Shown here: piece by piece, positions 30,911 to 42,391 of the stretch
How the letters are laid out: each line of letters opens with the position of its first letter
Numbering within the stretch: the first letter of the stretch is position 1
NCBI GenBank assembly: GCA_032871835.1
Contig: CM065301.1
Span: 14,587,291 to 14,651,290, forward strand
DNA: 64,000 nucleotides
Direction: 5' to 3'
From: Dipteronia dyeriana
Taxonomy: Eukaryota > Streptophyta > Magnoliopsida > Sapindales > Sapindaceae
The notes under the pieces: generated by a model
Seen by the model: the letters and a program-made list of their open reading frames with translations, nothing else
Told to the model about the DNA's origin: nothing
Databases searched by the model: none
Program-made: the position numbers and the translations under genes

Positions 30911-32203
30911 GTAAGATTGGTTATTTTTCCTCGTTTTTGTTATTGTTAACTTGCATTACATGTTAGAATTGAGTTTTGTTGATAGGATTTGTAGAAACCG
31001 GTTAAAATAGAGATGTGAGAATGGTTGTGGTTTAGGTTTGGGTTTGTAATTTGGTTGAATATCAGTTGAGGAAGATGAAATCTGGGTTTTTGAGATTTTT
31101 TTCAAGAAAATCGAGCTTATTTGATTAGTCGAGCTATTTTTGTCGTGAAAAACAGGTTTTGGTAGATCGAGGTTTGGTAGATCGAGGTTTTTGAAAAAGA
31201 AATCGAGCTTTTTTAAAAAAGAATCGAGCTTTTTAAAAAAAGAATCGAGCCATTTTGAAAGGATCGAGCTTTTTTGAATAAGTTTCAAGCTTTTTTTAAT
31301 AGGTTCGAACTGATTTAGAATTAGATCGAGCGTATATGAAAGGGATCGAGCTTTTTTGAAAAGGGATTGAGCCTTTTTTAAAAGGGATCGAGCTTTTTTT
31401 AAAAAGGATCGAGCTTTTTTAAAAAGGGATCGAGCTTTTTTAAAAAGGGATCGAGCTTTTGTAAAAGGGATCGAGCCTTTTTGAAAGGGATCGAGCCTTT
31501 TTGAAAGGGATCGAGCCTTTTTGAAAAGGGATCGAGCTTTTTTTAAAGGGATCGAGCCTTTTCGAAAGGGATCGAGCGTTTTTGAAAAGGAATCGAGCTT
31601 TTTTGAATATGTTTCGAGCTTTTTTGAATATGTTCGAGCTGTTTTTGAATTGGATCGAGCCTATTTGAAAGGGATCGAGCGTTTTTGAAAAGGGATCGAG
31701 CATTTGTTAAAAGGCATCGAGCCATTTTAAAAAGGAATCGAGCTTTTTTGAATAGGTTCGAGCTGTTGTTGAATTGGATCGAGCCTATTTGAAAGGGATC
31801 GAGCTTTTTTGAAAAGGGATCGAGACTTTTTTAAGAAGGAGAGAGCTTTTTTAAAAAGGGGTGGAGGTTTTTTTGAAAGGGATCGAGCTTTTTTGAAAAA
31901 TGATCGAGCCTTTTTGAAAGGGATCGAGCCGTTTTTAAAAGGAATCGAGCTTTTTTGAATATGTTTCGAGCTGTTTTTGAATTGGATCGAGCCTATTTGA
32001 AAGGGATCGAGACTTTTTGAAAGGGATCGAGCCTTTTTGAAATGGAATCGAGGTTTTTGTAAAGCAATCGAGCTCTTTTGAAAGGGATCGAGCTTTTTGA
32101 AAAGGAATCGAGACTTTTTGTAAAGCAATCGAGCTGTTTTGAAAGGGATCGAGCTTTTTAATAAAATTCTGTCTAATAATGTTGTATTTCTGTTACATTG
32201 CAG
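30911..32203 (+). repeat. Array of ~20-bp GGGATCGAGC-T-tract units, forming intron 1 of the Ulp1-like gene
   Basis: A 5' UTR exon ends CAAAG at 30,910 with GTAAGA as donor, and the intron ends TTGCAG at 32,203. From about 31,090 to 32,160 the intron consists of ~50 degenerate units of the form GGGATCGAGC-CTTTTTGAAA, often exactly 20 bp apart. Splice sites are conserved in copy B (48,898-49,941), where the array is also present but less regular. The open frames on the minus strand here (repeated KKARSLSKRLDP) are repeat artefacts. Confidence 0.88.
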
Positions 32204-33493
32204 ATGAGAATTAGGTTGATGGATTCACTTAAAACTCCAGAAGAATATTGGTACGAGGGCAAAATGACACGACACAACCATTTTGATGCCCTCACCCATA
32301 TAGACGACGCGCTGAACCGTGTTTCTGTAGAATTTGCAGATGAAGACCGTCGGCGGTTCATGGCGTCTTGTTTCGGGAATTTCCTGACGATGCATAGGGA
32401 GATAAAGTTTTCCGGTGGTATTATCTATCGGTTGCTTTTGAGGGAGCTCCATCATAACGGCCCCATAGATGAGATGCACTTCATGTTAGGAACCCAGTCG
32501 GTGAGGTTTTCGAAGGTGGAATTTTGCCTGATCACCGGACAGCGGTTTGGAGTTGTACTAGAGACCACAATGTATGCAGCAGTGGAAAATGACATACATG
32601 AGCAGTACTTTCCTATAGCCGAGGAGGTGTCGCTGGAGCAGATTAGGGGTGTTGTCACCGGCACAGATTTCGGACAGGCGTACGATGCTGTCAAGCTCTG
32701 CCTCTTATATATGCTGAACTGGATACTGATGGGGGTGGATGAGAGATTCAAGATTCCAGTTTGGCAGTTTCGGGTGGTTGAGGACCTAGATGCGTTCGAT
32801 GCGTTCCCGTGGGTGCCTACGTGTACAGGCATTCTATTCACTTATTCAAGCATGCGCTTGACGGGCGAAGAGACGGGTTCGAGCGACGCCGGCAGGAAAA
32901 GGGTGCTGATGTACACAGGGTGGAGACCTACAACATATACGGTCTTTCGCATGCCCTGTTGGTAAGAAATTCGAAATACAAATTTTACTTTATTGTTGGT
33001 GCCCAAAATTGTATGGATACTTATCATACTTATCCATGATGCAGATATTTGCTTTGGAGGTGATCCCTGAGTTGGCCAAAGAGGTCGGTTTCCTGATGGT
33101 TACTGATCTGACTCCCCGTATTTTGAAGTGGGAGTTGACCAAACAACCGAAATAGAATAAGCTAGTAAAGATTTTCAAAGCCAGGGTATGTATTTATTAG
33201 TTAGTATTTGTACAATGACATTGTTCTAACTAATATTTCAGATGTTTGCGCTCAATGAACTGGTGCCGACACCAGCTGAGAGACAAGCACCGTACTATGC
33301 CTGCCTAGACGAGAGGGGGATCATGTATGTAGAAGATGACATGGATGACATGCCGCCTGAGGTCCCTGATCAGACCACCTTAGGCGGGATCAGTGGTACA
33401 GACAGGACCATTGACGGTGAGGGATCTGTGCCCCCTGCTAGGGGTTTGAGGCCCAGCGACAGTGAGGGATATGAGACAGACCCTCAACGAGAA

Positions 33494-33525
33494 AGGCATA
33501 GGCATAGGCATAGGCATAGGCATAG
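33494..33525 (+). repeat. AGGCAT hexanucleotide repeat coding for (His-Arg)n
   Basis: Five AGGCAT units encode alternating Arg-His between DUF1985 and the coiled coil of the Ulp1-like protein. The equivalent place in copy B (47,537-47,570, reversed) has the same repeat, so it is an old feature of the protein. Confidence 0.85.
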
Positions 33526-34041
33526 ACGGGTTTGGTTTTCCACCCCCGGACATGTTACATCTGCAGGGGATTCCCGTGGGGGAGTTGGACATGGTGGAAA
33601 GGTAAGCTGAAAACAAAGTTAAGTGTTTTTTAGTAACACGTGTTGATAGTTTTGTACTAACATTGTAGACATGATTTCAGGCTCCGTGGACTGAAATATT
33701 GAACGATGTGCGTGAAGCCCTTCGAAAGAGTGACAAGGATCGACAACGTCAACACTTGGAGTTGTTGGATATGATCCGAAAGAGTGATGAGGATCGTCAG
33801 CAGCAACACCGATTGTTACTTGATATGATCCAGAGGCTTCAAGGTTCGACCTTAAGTACACATCGAGATGGCCCCCCACCACCTGATCAATTATTTAGTC
33901 CCGGAGGGTCGACTGATAGGTTTACAGGGGGGACAGACACCCAGGCTCAGAGGTCCCCCCTCACCTCCCATCACATCGATCCCCCCACCTCGCAGCACAT
34001 CATTCCCCTCACCTCCTAGCATATCGATTCAACCACTGCGG

Positions 34042-34210
34042 TCCCCTCCCCCACCCATCACGTCCGTCCCGTCGGAACGGTCCCCTCCCCCACCTAGCAC
34101 GACCGTGCCATCAGAGCGGTCCCTTCCCCCACCCAGCACGTCCGTGGCGTCGGAGAGGTCCTCTCCCCCACCCAGCACGTCCGTGGCGTCGGAGCGGTCC
34201 CCTCCCCCGG
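34042..34210 (+). repeat. 39-bp in-frame minisatellite in the Ulp1-like gene
   Basis: Four 39-bp units begin at 34,042, 34,081, 34,120 and 34,159, plus a 13-base partial unit. They encode a 13-residue motif of the type SPPPSTSVASER. The stretch is GC-rich against its AT-rich surroundings. A one-base change of frame relative to the coiled-coil frame lies just upstream. Copy B has a related but irregular Pro/Ser-rich region at 46,600-47,000. Confidence 0.88.
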
Positions 34211-35662
34211 TGAAGCGTTTAGGTAAGCGCGGATGGCAATTGATGAGCCCTTACACAGATCCATGCCGTCCAAAGAGGTTAAAGACACAGCCCGAGTCCG
34301 TGGAACACATTTTTGACCCACACGGACTAGTGGACGGTGACCACCTAGCAGCATACAAGGCCTTCAAAAGGAACATCAACGGGGAACAGTGAGTATAACT
34401 TTTTATAATACAAATGGATGTACATTTATTGTTTATTCTAATTTATGTATAGCTAAGGTAATTCAATCATTATACAGACGTGATGTTGACGTGTTGTCAC
34501 CAGTTACCGCGGGATGGTTCGTGCGTATACAGTCCAACTTTATGGACTTGGAGGACACGGTACGTACTTATTATATTTCATATTAACTTTTGTGTAAGTA
34601 TTGTTGAATTGTTAACAAGTACGGTGGTTTTATTGTTTGTCAGCATATGGATGCATACCTAAATATTCTACGCAAGCGTCAGCGAGGATTCCACAATGTG
34701 TACAACTAGAGGATCAACGTGTTGGATACACAATTTTATGTAAGTAGTTATAACATTTGGGAATCACATCGGATTTTATGCTTCTATAGTTATAACATTT
34801 GGCAAGGTGGAATGTGTTACAGTACTGATGGTTGGAAGAGGACCTTCTCACGGTCCGTGGAGCAACCACGAGTGGAAACCGCCCATGGCACGAGGTTGAC
34901 CAGGTAAGTGTTACATGATGAGATGATTTAAAAAAAATTGTAAGTATATCCTCAGCTAACACGGCATGCAAACTATTACAGGTACTGATTCCGTGCAACG
35001 TTGGGGCCCAACATTGGCTGGTGGTGAGCGTCGACCTTTGTTGCGGGAAGATTGATATTTATGACCCCTGGAGACAGGAAGTCCCTTATCAGATCAGGCA
35101 CCAGCAGGTCCGGCCATTACGGTGGTTTTTACACTCCATGTTGAGTGACGTAGGGTTCCACACAACACGACGTCTTGGGCGTCGGGCGTTCACTCGGGAA
35201 AATAAGCCCTTCTCGGTCAGTCTGGTGCATCCTTCTACAGTCCCCCAACAAAAGAAATCGTAAGACATTCTATTTCATTCACGTGTTTACATATTGTTTA
35301 TGAACGATTTCTAATGGTGTTTTATATCCCAAATTGTAGAGGTAACTGTGGTCCCCATACTTTGAGAACTATCGAGTACATAGTGGCGAACCGAAGGCCT
35401 TTTGATTGGTCAGAGGACGACATTGGGATGATTCGGGAAAAAATGGATGTGAAGATTTTTGCTAACTCCAGGCTCGCCAAGTGATTTTTTGTATATTACC
35501 ATTTTAGTTGTACACAGACATGTAATTAATTCATGAATATTAATTCATTCATTATTCATTCATTAATATTAATTCATTCATTAATAAGTAATTATTGCAA
35601 TTCCAAATTATTACAATACGATACACTTCCAAAAGTTTTCAATGTAATCAAAAAAGTGTCAT

Positions 35663-38438
35663 TCATTCCCTATTAGAGTCAATGTTAGGACACGTTTGTT
35701 TGTTGTGTCCTATTGAATGACAAATGCTACACTTGCGGCGGTATTCATCGGGAACAGCTCTTCTTGTACCTTCATTAATCATCGGTGGATTAGAACATCT
35801 CCTGGAATTATGCCCTGGTTGTCCACATCTTCTACAGGATTGTGTAGTTGTCCTCTCCGAAGACGAGACATGGCGACCCGCCCTCGGGCGTCCTGCTTGT
35901 CTCCTGGAGTTTGGATTCAAAATCACCCTCTGAACAATGTCAGATGGCACAACCCAAGTGGAAGGATGGCCCACCGGTATAATAGGAACCGAGTACGCGT
36001 TAATAAGTGTCTGTATCTTGTAGTAGTCCACACACAAAGTTGTGAAGTCCAAGTTTCACTCCCTGTAAAAAAAATTGAAAACTATCAGCTTCACCAAGAA
36101 AATGATCAATAGGTTTTCAAATTGTGAAGTCTAAGTTACAGTAAATCTACAGTGCCGCCGCAAGGGCGTGAGAACATGGAAAATGATCCATTTGAAATTT
36201 GTTACAAGTATAAGTCTTCCGAGCTAAGTCTACAGTCCACTTTTTCCCAGACCGCCTGACCAAACAAATGTTCCAGTCGACTGGATTAACGCTCAAATAA
36301 CCACACTTCTCCACACGTTTTAAGAGCACAAGATGTGATGCGTCAGTCAACTGATGACGCATGGTTTGTGCAGCTCTATAGCGATCATGAAACCACCGTT
36401 GCAGTATATTCCTCATGAACTCAACCAGAGTCAACATAGGCAGTTGGCGTGCAAATTTGAGGCATGAGTTTATGCATTCTGCAGCATTAGTCGTCATCAC
36501 CCTATACCTTCTTTCTGGTCAGTGTACACGGGACCACTTATGTGGACCAGCGTCAATGACATAATCATATGCATTCTGGTGCAAGTTTCTTAACTCTTCC
36601 ATATGCTGGTTATATTCAAACTCGGTGTATGCGCGTGCTGCTTTGTCCATTATTACGGCAACATCCTTCCTATGAAATCGATTTTTGACATTTTCAGCAA
36701 AGTGCCAACAACATATGGTATGGGTGGCATAAGGGAACGCTTTAGAAATCCCTGCTTCAATGCTTGCATGCCTATCGGAAATGAAAACTAGCTCATCAAT
36801 ATGACCTAGGGCACCCTTCAAGCAATCCAAAAACCATTCCCATGAAAGATTGTTTTCTGAGTCGCCGTACCCAAAAGCAATTGGATACACCTGTTCGTTC
36901 CCATCTTGTGCTGTAGCAACAAACATTGTACCCCGGAATCGTCCCTTCAAATGGGTACCATCAACAACAATGACTGGACGCATACACGTTTGGAATCCTC
37001 TAAGTGAGGCACCAATCGACATGAAGAAGTATATAAATGTATCATCTTCGTTGCACTGTAAGTCAGTGATTGTTCCGGGATTTTGTTGTTCCAAAACGTA
37101 ACCAAATGATAGAAGCAGTTGGAAGGTTTCCTCATATGTTCCATATGTCAGTGACAACGTATAATCGAGGGCGGCGTGTGCCTTACTGTACATGATTTGG
37201 ATTCCATACATTGATTTCATATCGGCGATTATGTCCTTCGGACGCATTAGTCGACCATCTTGTTGTTGAAGTCTAGGTGCAATAACTTCTCCAATTGTGA
37301 CTGCACTAGCTTGTCGGTGCCGGCGGTGAATTTCCTCTAACGGACAAGTGTGTTCGTTGACAAAACTTCTTACTTGAAAGTATGTGTCTTCATCTCTCCT
37401 CACCGCTCTTAACTTCCACGTACAATTTCCCATCAAACAAACTAGATGTAATGTTGTCTTATTGGACCTTTTTACCTTCCACTCGAAGTTATGCCGCATT
37501 GCAAAATGGCCTACCAGTCTCTTCAAATCCTTTTTCATTGCAAAAAACTAGCCTTTATATATCATGTTTGTAGGTTCATCTTCAAACAAGTTCCTGCTTC
37601 CACCAATACCAAACGAGTATGATTCTGCTCCTGGAATAACCCATGTTCTTGCATTATTTGAATCATCTGCAGTTACATTAGCCCTCCCATCGGAGGTCCC
37701 AACTATATCTGGTGCACTGGAACTAAATCTGTGTACATGTCTTACACGTCTTTCCGTTTCGACAGGTTCTGCATTATCCTGATTGTCCTCTACATTTTCT
37801 ACAGAAATTAAATTGCCCTCATTATCCACCTCATGATTCACCCCAACATTCAGTGTTGTATTCTCCTCATTGTTGATGTCATTGTAGATCTCATTGTATT
37901 GGTGATTGTACTCTCTACCATTCATCTCAATATGACAACCAAATACATCGTCGAATTGAGGTTCCGGTCTATTATCATGGGCGACTACTTCCGGTGGGAC
38001 AACACATATGTTTTTCCGACCATCAATCCCACTTCTTTCTGTGAACAACTGGTTGCTTCCGCCTGACGATCGAAATTGTTGGGTGTTATCAGGATGAGGG
38101 ATATCTTCACCAATGACACCTCCCATTGGCCTCCCAATTAGACTAAGACATACTTGAGGGATCACCCTATCTTCCCCTAGCATAAACTGACCATCGTCAT
38201 TGTTTCTTATAAATGTACGACATATAGTCCCAGGAACAATCGATAGAGACTGTAGCTCAACACTGTATTTGTTCTCATCAAACTTCACAATGGTTTGCAC
38301 GATCGACACCAGTTCGTCGTAACTCAAATTCTTTGACACATACAAACCTTGGTTATCGGAACCTAAATACCTCTGATTTTCGTCTGGTAATTGCTCTCAT
38401 CGACCGTTGTAAGATATGACTAATCTCACCCTATCCAT
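35663..38438 (-). pseudogene. MuDR-type transposase of MULE copy A, two to three nonsense codons
   Basis: Reading on the minus strand, ATG at 38,438 (exon start 38,442 after an intron ending TGACAG) gives M-D-R-V-R-L then TGA at codon 14. The frame is then open through the acidic N-terminal region to a TAG at about 37,548. From 37,538 to 36,519 the core is open: DNA-binding domain (CLMGNCTWKL … NEHTC), catalytic VVDGTHLKGRF (Asp ~193 of that frame) and ISDRHASIEAG (Asp ~255), and CCWHF. A TGA replaces a Cys codon just after KWSRVH. The SWIM finger CNKFQMDHFPCSHALAA is at about 36,160-36,200, and a small intron (36,064-36,153) separates two CCHC knuckles (CRRCGQPGHNSRRC and CSICHSIGHNKQTC). 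This is the best-preserved transposase of the window. Confidence 0.92.
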
Positions 38439-38442
38439 TGTC

Positions 38443-39318
38443 CTGTCAAAACCAACATCAAAAAACATTAATAAGGAAAAAAATATTTCATATTAAATTT
38501 ACAATTATAAAGGATTAAATAAAAATCAAAAGTGTAAGATATGAAGCTTTTTTAAAAAAAGGATCGAGATTTTCTTGTACATGGTCGAGCCGTTTTTGTA
38601 CAAGATCGAGCTATTTCTAACGGGATCGAGCTTTTTTTGTTCAAGACCGAGCTCTTTTTCAACATAATCGAGCTTTTTAATATATGGCTCGAGCATTTTT
38701 TTTCATATGCCTCGAGCTTATTTGAAAGGGATCGAGCTTTTTTTTGAGGAATCGAGCTTTTTTTTGAGGGATCGTGCTTTTTTTGTGCGGTATCGAGCCT
38801 TTTTCAAAAGGGATCGAGCTATATGTGTGCGGGATCTAGCTATTTGTGTGAGGGATCGAGCTTTTTTTGGCAGGGATCGAGCTTTTTTTCTGAATGATCG
38901 AGCCTTTTTTTCCAATGATCGAGCCTTTTTTGCCAAGGATCGAGCCTTTTTCCAGGGATCGAGCCTTTTCTTTTTGCGTATCCAGCATCTATTTTTGGAA
39001 CCGAGCTTTTTTAGAATTTGATCGAGACTTAGTTTCACATTTCCGAGCTTTTTTACAAATGTTTCGACCTATTTTTAAAACATTTTCACATTGTATGCCC
39101 AAGATTATAAACTTGTTTGCACTACTACAACTCAACTCGCCCAAATATATATACAAAAAAATATGCATACATGTTCATTCATTCTTTGTAAAAAGTTTAC
39201 AACTCCAGGACATCAACATAAAAAAATTCAGACAACATGTTCATAAATGTTCATACAGTGTTATACTACACAGAAATACAATAAAAAATGGAAATGAAGA
39301 TCAGAAATATTATTTTAC
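38443..39318 (-). repeat. TCGAGC-T-tract array forming the 5' intron of the transposase gene, copy A
   Basis: In minus-strand sense the donor is AAG|GTAAAATAAT (39,318) and the acceptor TTTGACAG (38,443). The array occupies about 38,550-39,060 with units such as GGGATCGAGC-TTTTTTT of 20-25 bp. On the plus strand it reads TCGAGC-then-T, the same direction as the Ulp1-side array, so the two arrays of the element are direct repeats of each other and not part of the inverted ends. Confidence 0.85.
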
Positions 39319-39593
39319 CTTCTTGTGCAAAATATGGAATATGTGCAATATCTGGAATACAATAAATCTGGAATGAAGCTCGTTTTGTGAAGAACAAATG
39401 GAGTAGGTGATTGATTTTTAGACAACTTTTTATTAGACGACAACCTTTAAAGAATAAAATATCGATTATTTAAGGGCAATTTCGGTAGCTCACCATAATA
39501 GGTGCCTTTTAAACTTAACTTATTATAAAGGTGACATCACTGCAATTGACCAACAAGAAGGTGACATTCCTCACCATTTCCACTTTCATTAAA

Positions 39594-41190
39594 CGTGGTT
39601 GTAACCCTTATCCTTTAAAAAGACATTTAAGTGTTAAATTTTCAAAGGCAATTTTATAAGAGGGAAAAGAGGGAAATATCACCAAATAGGTTTGGTTTTG
39701 TGATACTATCACCAAATTATTAATTCTATGTTTTTTTAACACCAAAGAATATAATGAGACTAAAATACCCTCCCTCACTTTTTTACTTTTCATTTTTCTT
39801 TTTAGTTCTCTCTCTCCTCTATTTATTTTTATCAAAGAATTAATGGAGGTCGAACAGACCTCAAATGGAGATCGAAAAAACCTCTATTGTAGGTCAAAAT
39901 GACCTCGACCTCCATTGGTGGTCTATGAAGAAGAAGATAAAAAACCAAATCTAGAAATAAGTCTCGGCAATAATTCTCGGGTAGGTCACTCGAGACTAAT
40001 TGTCAGCTACCAGAGACTTATTTTTAGATACCCGAGACTTAGGGGTCGTTTGTTTTTTCCACTTAAAACTTAATGGGTCTGAATCATAATTATTAAGTTG
40101 TTTTGTTTGTTTTTTTAAGTGGTCAAACAACTTAAAAATCCTAAAAACAATTTAAAATAAAAAGTAAAAAATAATGACTTTTAACTTAATTGCAAATCAC
40201 TTAATTGTATTAAATGCAATATAAAATCTTTTCTTTCGATACTATCCCTCCATATATAACATATTTCCAATTTCATCAAAATTACATATGGTATAGAAAT
40301 ATTTATTTTAATATATTGTTTATTTTAAATAGCTTTAAAAATAAAATAAAAATAACTCTAATCACTGTGCATATTGGTGTTTAATATCGATACTTTATTA
40401 TGATATTATGGTGATATATATATATATCATAGTGTTTTGTGCGAGTTTTCCTGATGTCCTTTTAATTTTTTGAAAAAAAAAATCTTTTCTTAAAAAAATG
40501 AAGTTTGTTTGTAATCAAAGATGAAGATCATGATCATATGTGTTTATATATAATTATTATTTTTGGATTGTTTTTATTCCATATTATATGTATAATTGTT
40601 TAACATATGTATAAATGTAAAATTATTTGTATTCAGACAATTTTACTTTAAATAAACAAACATGTTAACAATACATTCAGATGTGAGAAAAAAAAAACAT
40701 GTCATTTAGGTTCAGATTTCAGTCTCTATTCAGTCATTAGAAAAATTCTGGACTATTCAGTTTTCAGACAAAAAAACAAACGACCCCCTTATTTTCAATT
40801 ACCCGAGACTTATAACCAACTATCCGAGACTTATTTCTAGCTACCTGAGACTTATTTCCAGATATTTTTTAACGGAGGTCGTTTCGACAAACTCCAATGG
40901 AGGTTATGGGTCGTCGAAACGACCTCTAATGGAGTCGGCCATTTCGACAACATCCATTGGAGGTTTGTTCGACCTTCATTGATCCATCAATGGATGTCTT
41001 TGAAAAAAACAAAGGAGAGAGGAAGAAAGAGAGAGGGGGAAAGAAATTTAAAAAGTAAAAAACAAATTGACAATTTTGATAGAACACGTTAATTGGTGCT
41101 ATTTTTATAAAAAATATTAATATGATGACTTTTCCACAAATGACCTTAGAAAGAGTGTTATATAAAAAAAGAAACCATTTGATAATTGTA
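39594..41190. mobile_element. Fold-back (TIR) element between the two MULEs, split by a MITE
   Basis: Left arm about 39,650-39,990 and right arm about 40,800-41,165 are diverged inverted copies, with shared TTTTTACTTTT…CTCTCTCTCC blocks followed by AATGGAGGTCG / CGACCTYCATT blocks. The left arm also matches the fold-back element at 28,610-28,790 (CTATCACCAAATTATTAATT, GAGACTAAAATACCCTC) and more weakly the KI-MULE end. A minisatellite of ~22-bp CCGAGACTTATTTC units is on both sides of the nested MITE. The precise termini and target duplication were not found. Confidence 0.65.
40042..40788. mobile_element. MITE with TTA target duplication, nested in the fold-back element
   Basis: TIRs GGGGTCGTTTGTTTTTTCCA (left) and, reversed, GGGGGTCGTTTGTTTTTTTG (right). 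TTA flanks both ends (40,039-40,041 and 40,789-40,791), and the interrupted CCGAGACTTATTT minisatellite unit can be seen on each side. A 3-bp TTA/TAA duplication fits PIF/Harbinger-type MITEs. 747 bp, AT-rich, non-coding. Confidence 0.8.
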
Positions 41191-41431
41191 TAAATAAAAG
41201 TGGAAATGACGAGAAATGTCACCTTTTTTTTATGAGTTGCATGGATGTCACCGTTATAATAAGTTAAGTTTAAAAGGCACCTATTATGGTGAGCTACCAA
41301 AATTACCCTTAAATAATCGATTATTTATTCTTTAAAAGCCTCTCTCGTCCAAAAAAATTGTCTGAAAATAAATTAACTACTTCGGGTATCTCTTCAAAAA
41401 ACGAGCTCCATTCCAGATATTGCAGAAGAAG

Positions 41432-42387
41432 GTAAACTAATATTTCTGATCTTCATTTTTATTTTTGCTTGTATTTTTGTGTGGTATAACAATGTATGAA
41501 CATTTATGAACATGTTGTCTCAATTTTTTTTGTTTATGTCTGAGAGTTATAAACTCTTAAAAAATAATGAATGAACATGTATGCATTTTTTTTGTATATA
41601 TATTTGGCCGAGTTGATTTGAAGTGGTGCAAACAAGTTTAAAATCTTTGGCATAAAAGCTAGAAAGCATTTTAGAAAAGCTCGAAACATTTGAAAAAACG
41701 CTGGATCCAAAAAATAAATGCTCGATCCCTCACAAAAAAAGTTCATCCCTCACAAAAATAGCTCGATCCCTAAAAAAAAACTCGATTCCTCACAAAAAAA
41801 AGCTTCATTCCTCACAAAAAAAGCTCGATTCCTCACAAAAAAAAACTCGATTCCTCACAAAAAAAACTCGAGCCATATTTGAAAAAACGCTCGATCCAAA
41901 AAATAAATACTCAATCCCTTACAAAAAAAGCTCGATCCCTTACAAAAAAGTTTGTTCTCTCACAAAAAAAGCTCGATCCCTCACAAAAAAAAAGCTCGAT
42001 CCCTCACAAAAAAAAACTAGATTCCTCACAAAAAAACTGGATCCCTAAAATAAAAAGCTCGAGCTATATTTGAAAAAAGCTCGAGCCATATAAAAAAAAC
42101 TCGAGCCATATTAAAAAAAACTAGATGATGTACAAATAGAGCTCAGTCCTGAACAAAAAAAGCTCTATCCCGTTCAAAAAAACTCGTTCATGTATAAAAA
42201 CGGCTAGACCATGTATAAAAACGGCTCGACCATGTACAAAAACGACTCGATCATGTACAAAAAAAGCTCGATCAGTAAAAAAAAGTTCGATCGCTTACAC
42301 TTTCGATTTTGTTTAATCCTTTATAATTGTAAATTTAATATTAAATATGTTTTTCTTAATAATGATTTTTGATGAAGATTTTGACAG
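41432..42387 (+). repeat. GCTCGATCC-A-tract array forming the 5' intron of the transposase gene, copy B
   Basis: Donor AAG|GTAAAC at 41,432 and acceptor TTTTGACAG ending at 42,387. The array at about 41,640-42,290 is made of ~21-bp units AAAAAAAGCTCGATCCCTCAC with variants. It is the reverse complement of the motif in copy A, as expected for an inverted element. Confidence 0.85.
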
Positions 42388-42391
42388 GACA

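Larger units (their letters stand above)
32204..35484 (+). pseudogene. DUF1985/Ulp1-like cysteine protease of MULE copy A
   Basis: A start codon sits exactly at the first base of exon 2 (32,204). Exon 2 encodes DUF1985 (FLTMHREIKFSGGIIYRLLLREL, then VRFSKVEFCLITGQRFG). One G is missing in a G run at about 32,812 (GTGGGTGCC instead of GTGGGGTGC in copy B), shifting the frame. Further exons follow: 33,045-33,186 (one stop, TAG), 33,241-33,601 (ends RERHRHRHRHRHRR), 33,681-34,388 (a coiled coil KSDKDRQRQHLELLDMI and a Pro-rich repeat), 34,479-34,559, 34,645-34,737, about 34,805-34,902, 34,983-35,260 and 35,340-35,484. The last two hold the C48 protease core: AQHWLVVSVD (His), DIYDPW (Asp) and GNCGPHTLR (Cys). 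The catalytic triad is intact although the reading frame is not. Ulp1 proteins cleave SUMO; the substrate of the MULE version is unknown. Confidence 0.85.
30687..39583. mobile_element. KI/Kaonashi-type MULE, copy A (8.9 kb), both ends and target duplication identified
   Basis: The element starts GGGGTCAAAAAATTATTGG and ends CTCACCATTTCCAC, flanked by TTTCATTAAA on both sides (30,677-30,686 and 39,584-39,593). The two ends are only distantly inverted repeats; the best block is TTTAAAAGGCACC at about 30,750 and its reverse at about 39,510. Inside are two convergent genes: an Ulp1-like protease gene on the plus strand (30,8xx-35,484) and a MuDR transposase gene on the minus strand (38,438-35,663). 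This gene content defines the KI (Ulp1-carrying) MULEs known from Arabidopsis and melon. Both genes contain disabling changes. Confidence 0.93.

Noticed and set aside
31440..32128. Long minus-strand open frames with repeated KKARSLSKRLDP-type peptides
   Set aside because: They fall entirely in the TCGAGC array; the repeat unit happens to lack stops in this frame. Similar frames appear in every array.
31090..32160. Short regularly spaced repeats resembling a CRISPR array
   Set aside because: Units are degenerate, have no unique spacers, lie in a plant transposon intron and have no cas genes nearby.
33868..34392. Plus-strand frame with Pro/Ser repeats considered as a separate gene
   Set aside because: It is one frame of an exon of the Ulp1-like gene; the coiled-coil frame just upstream belongs to the same exon.
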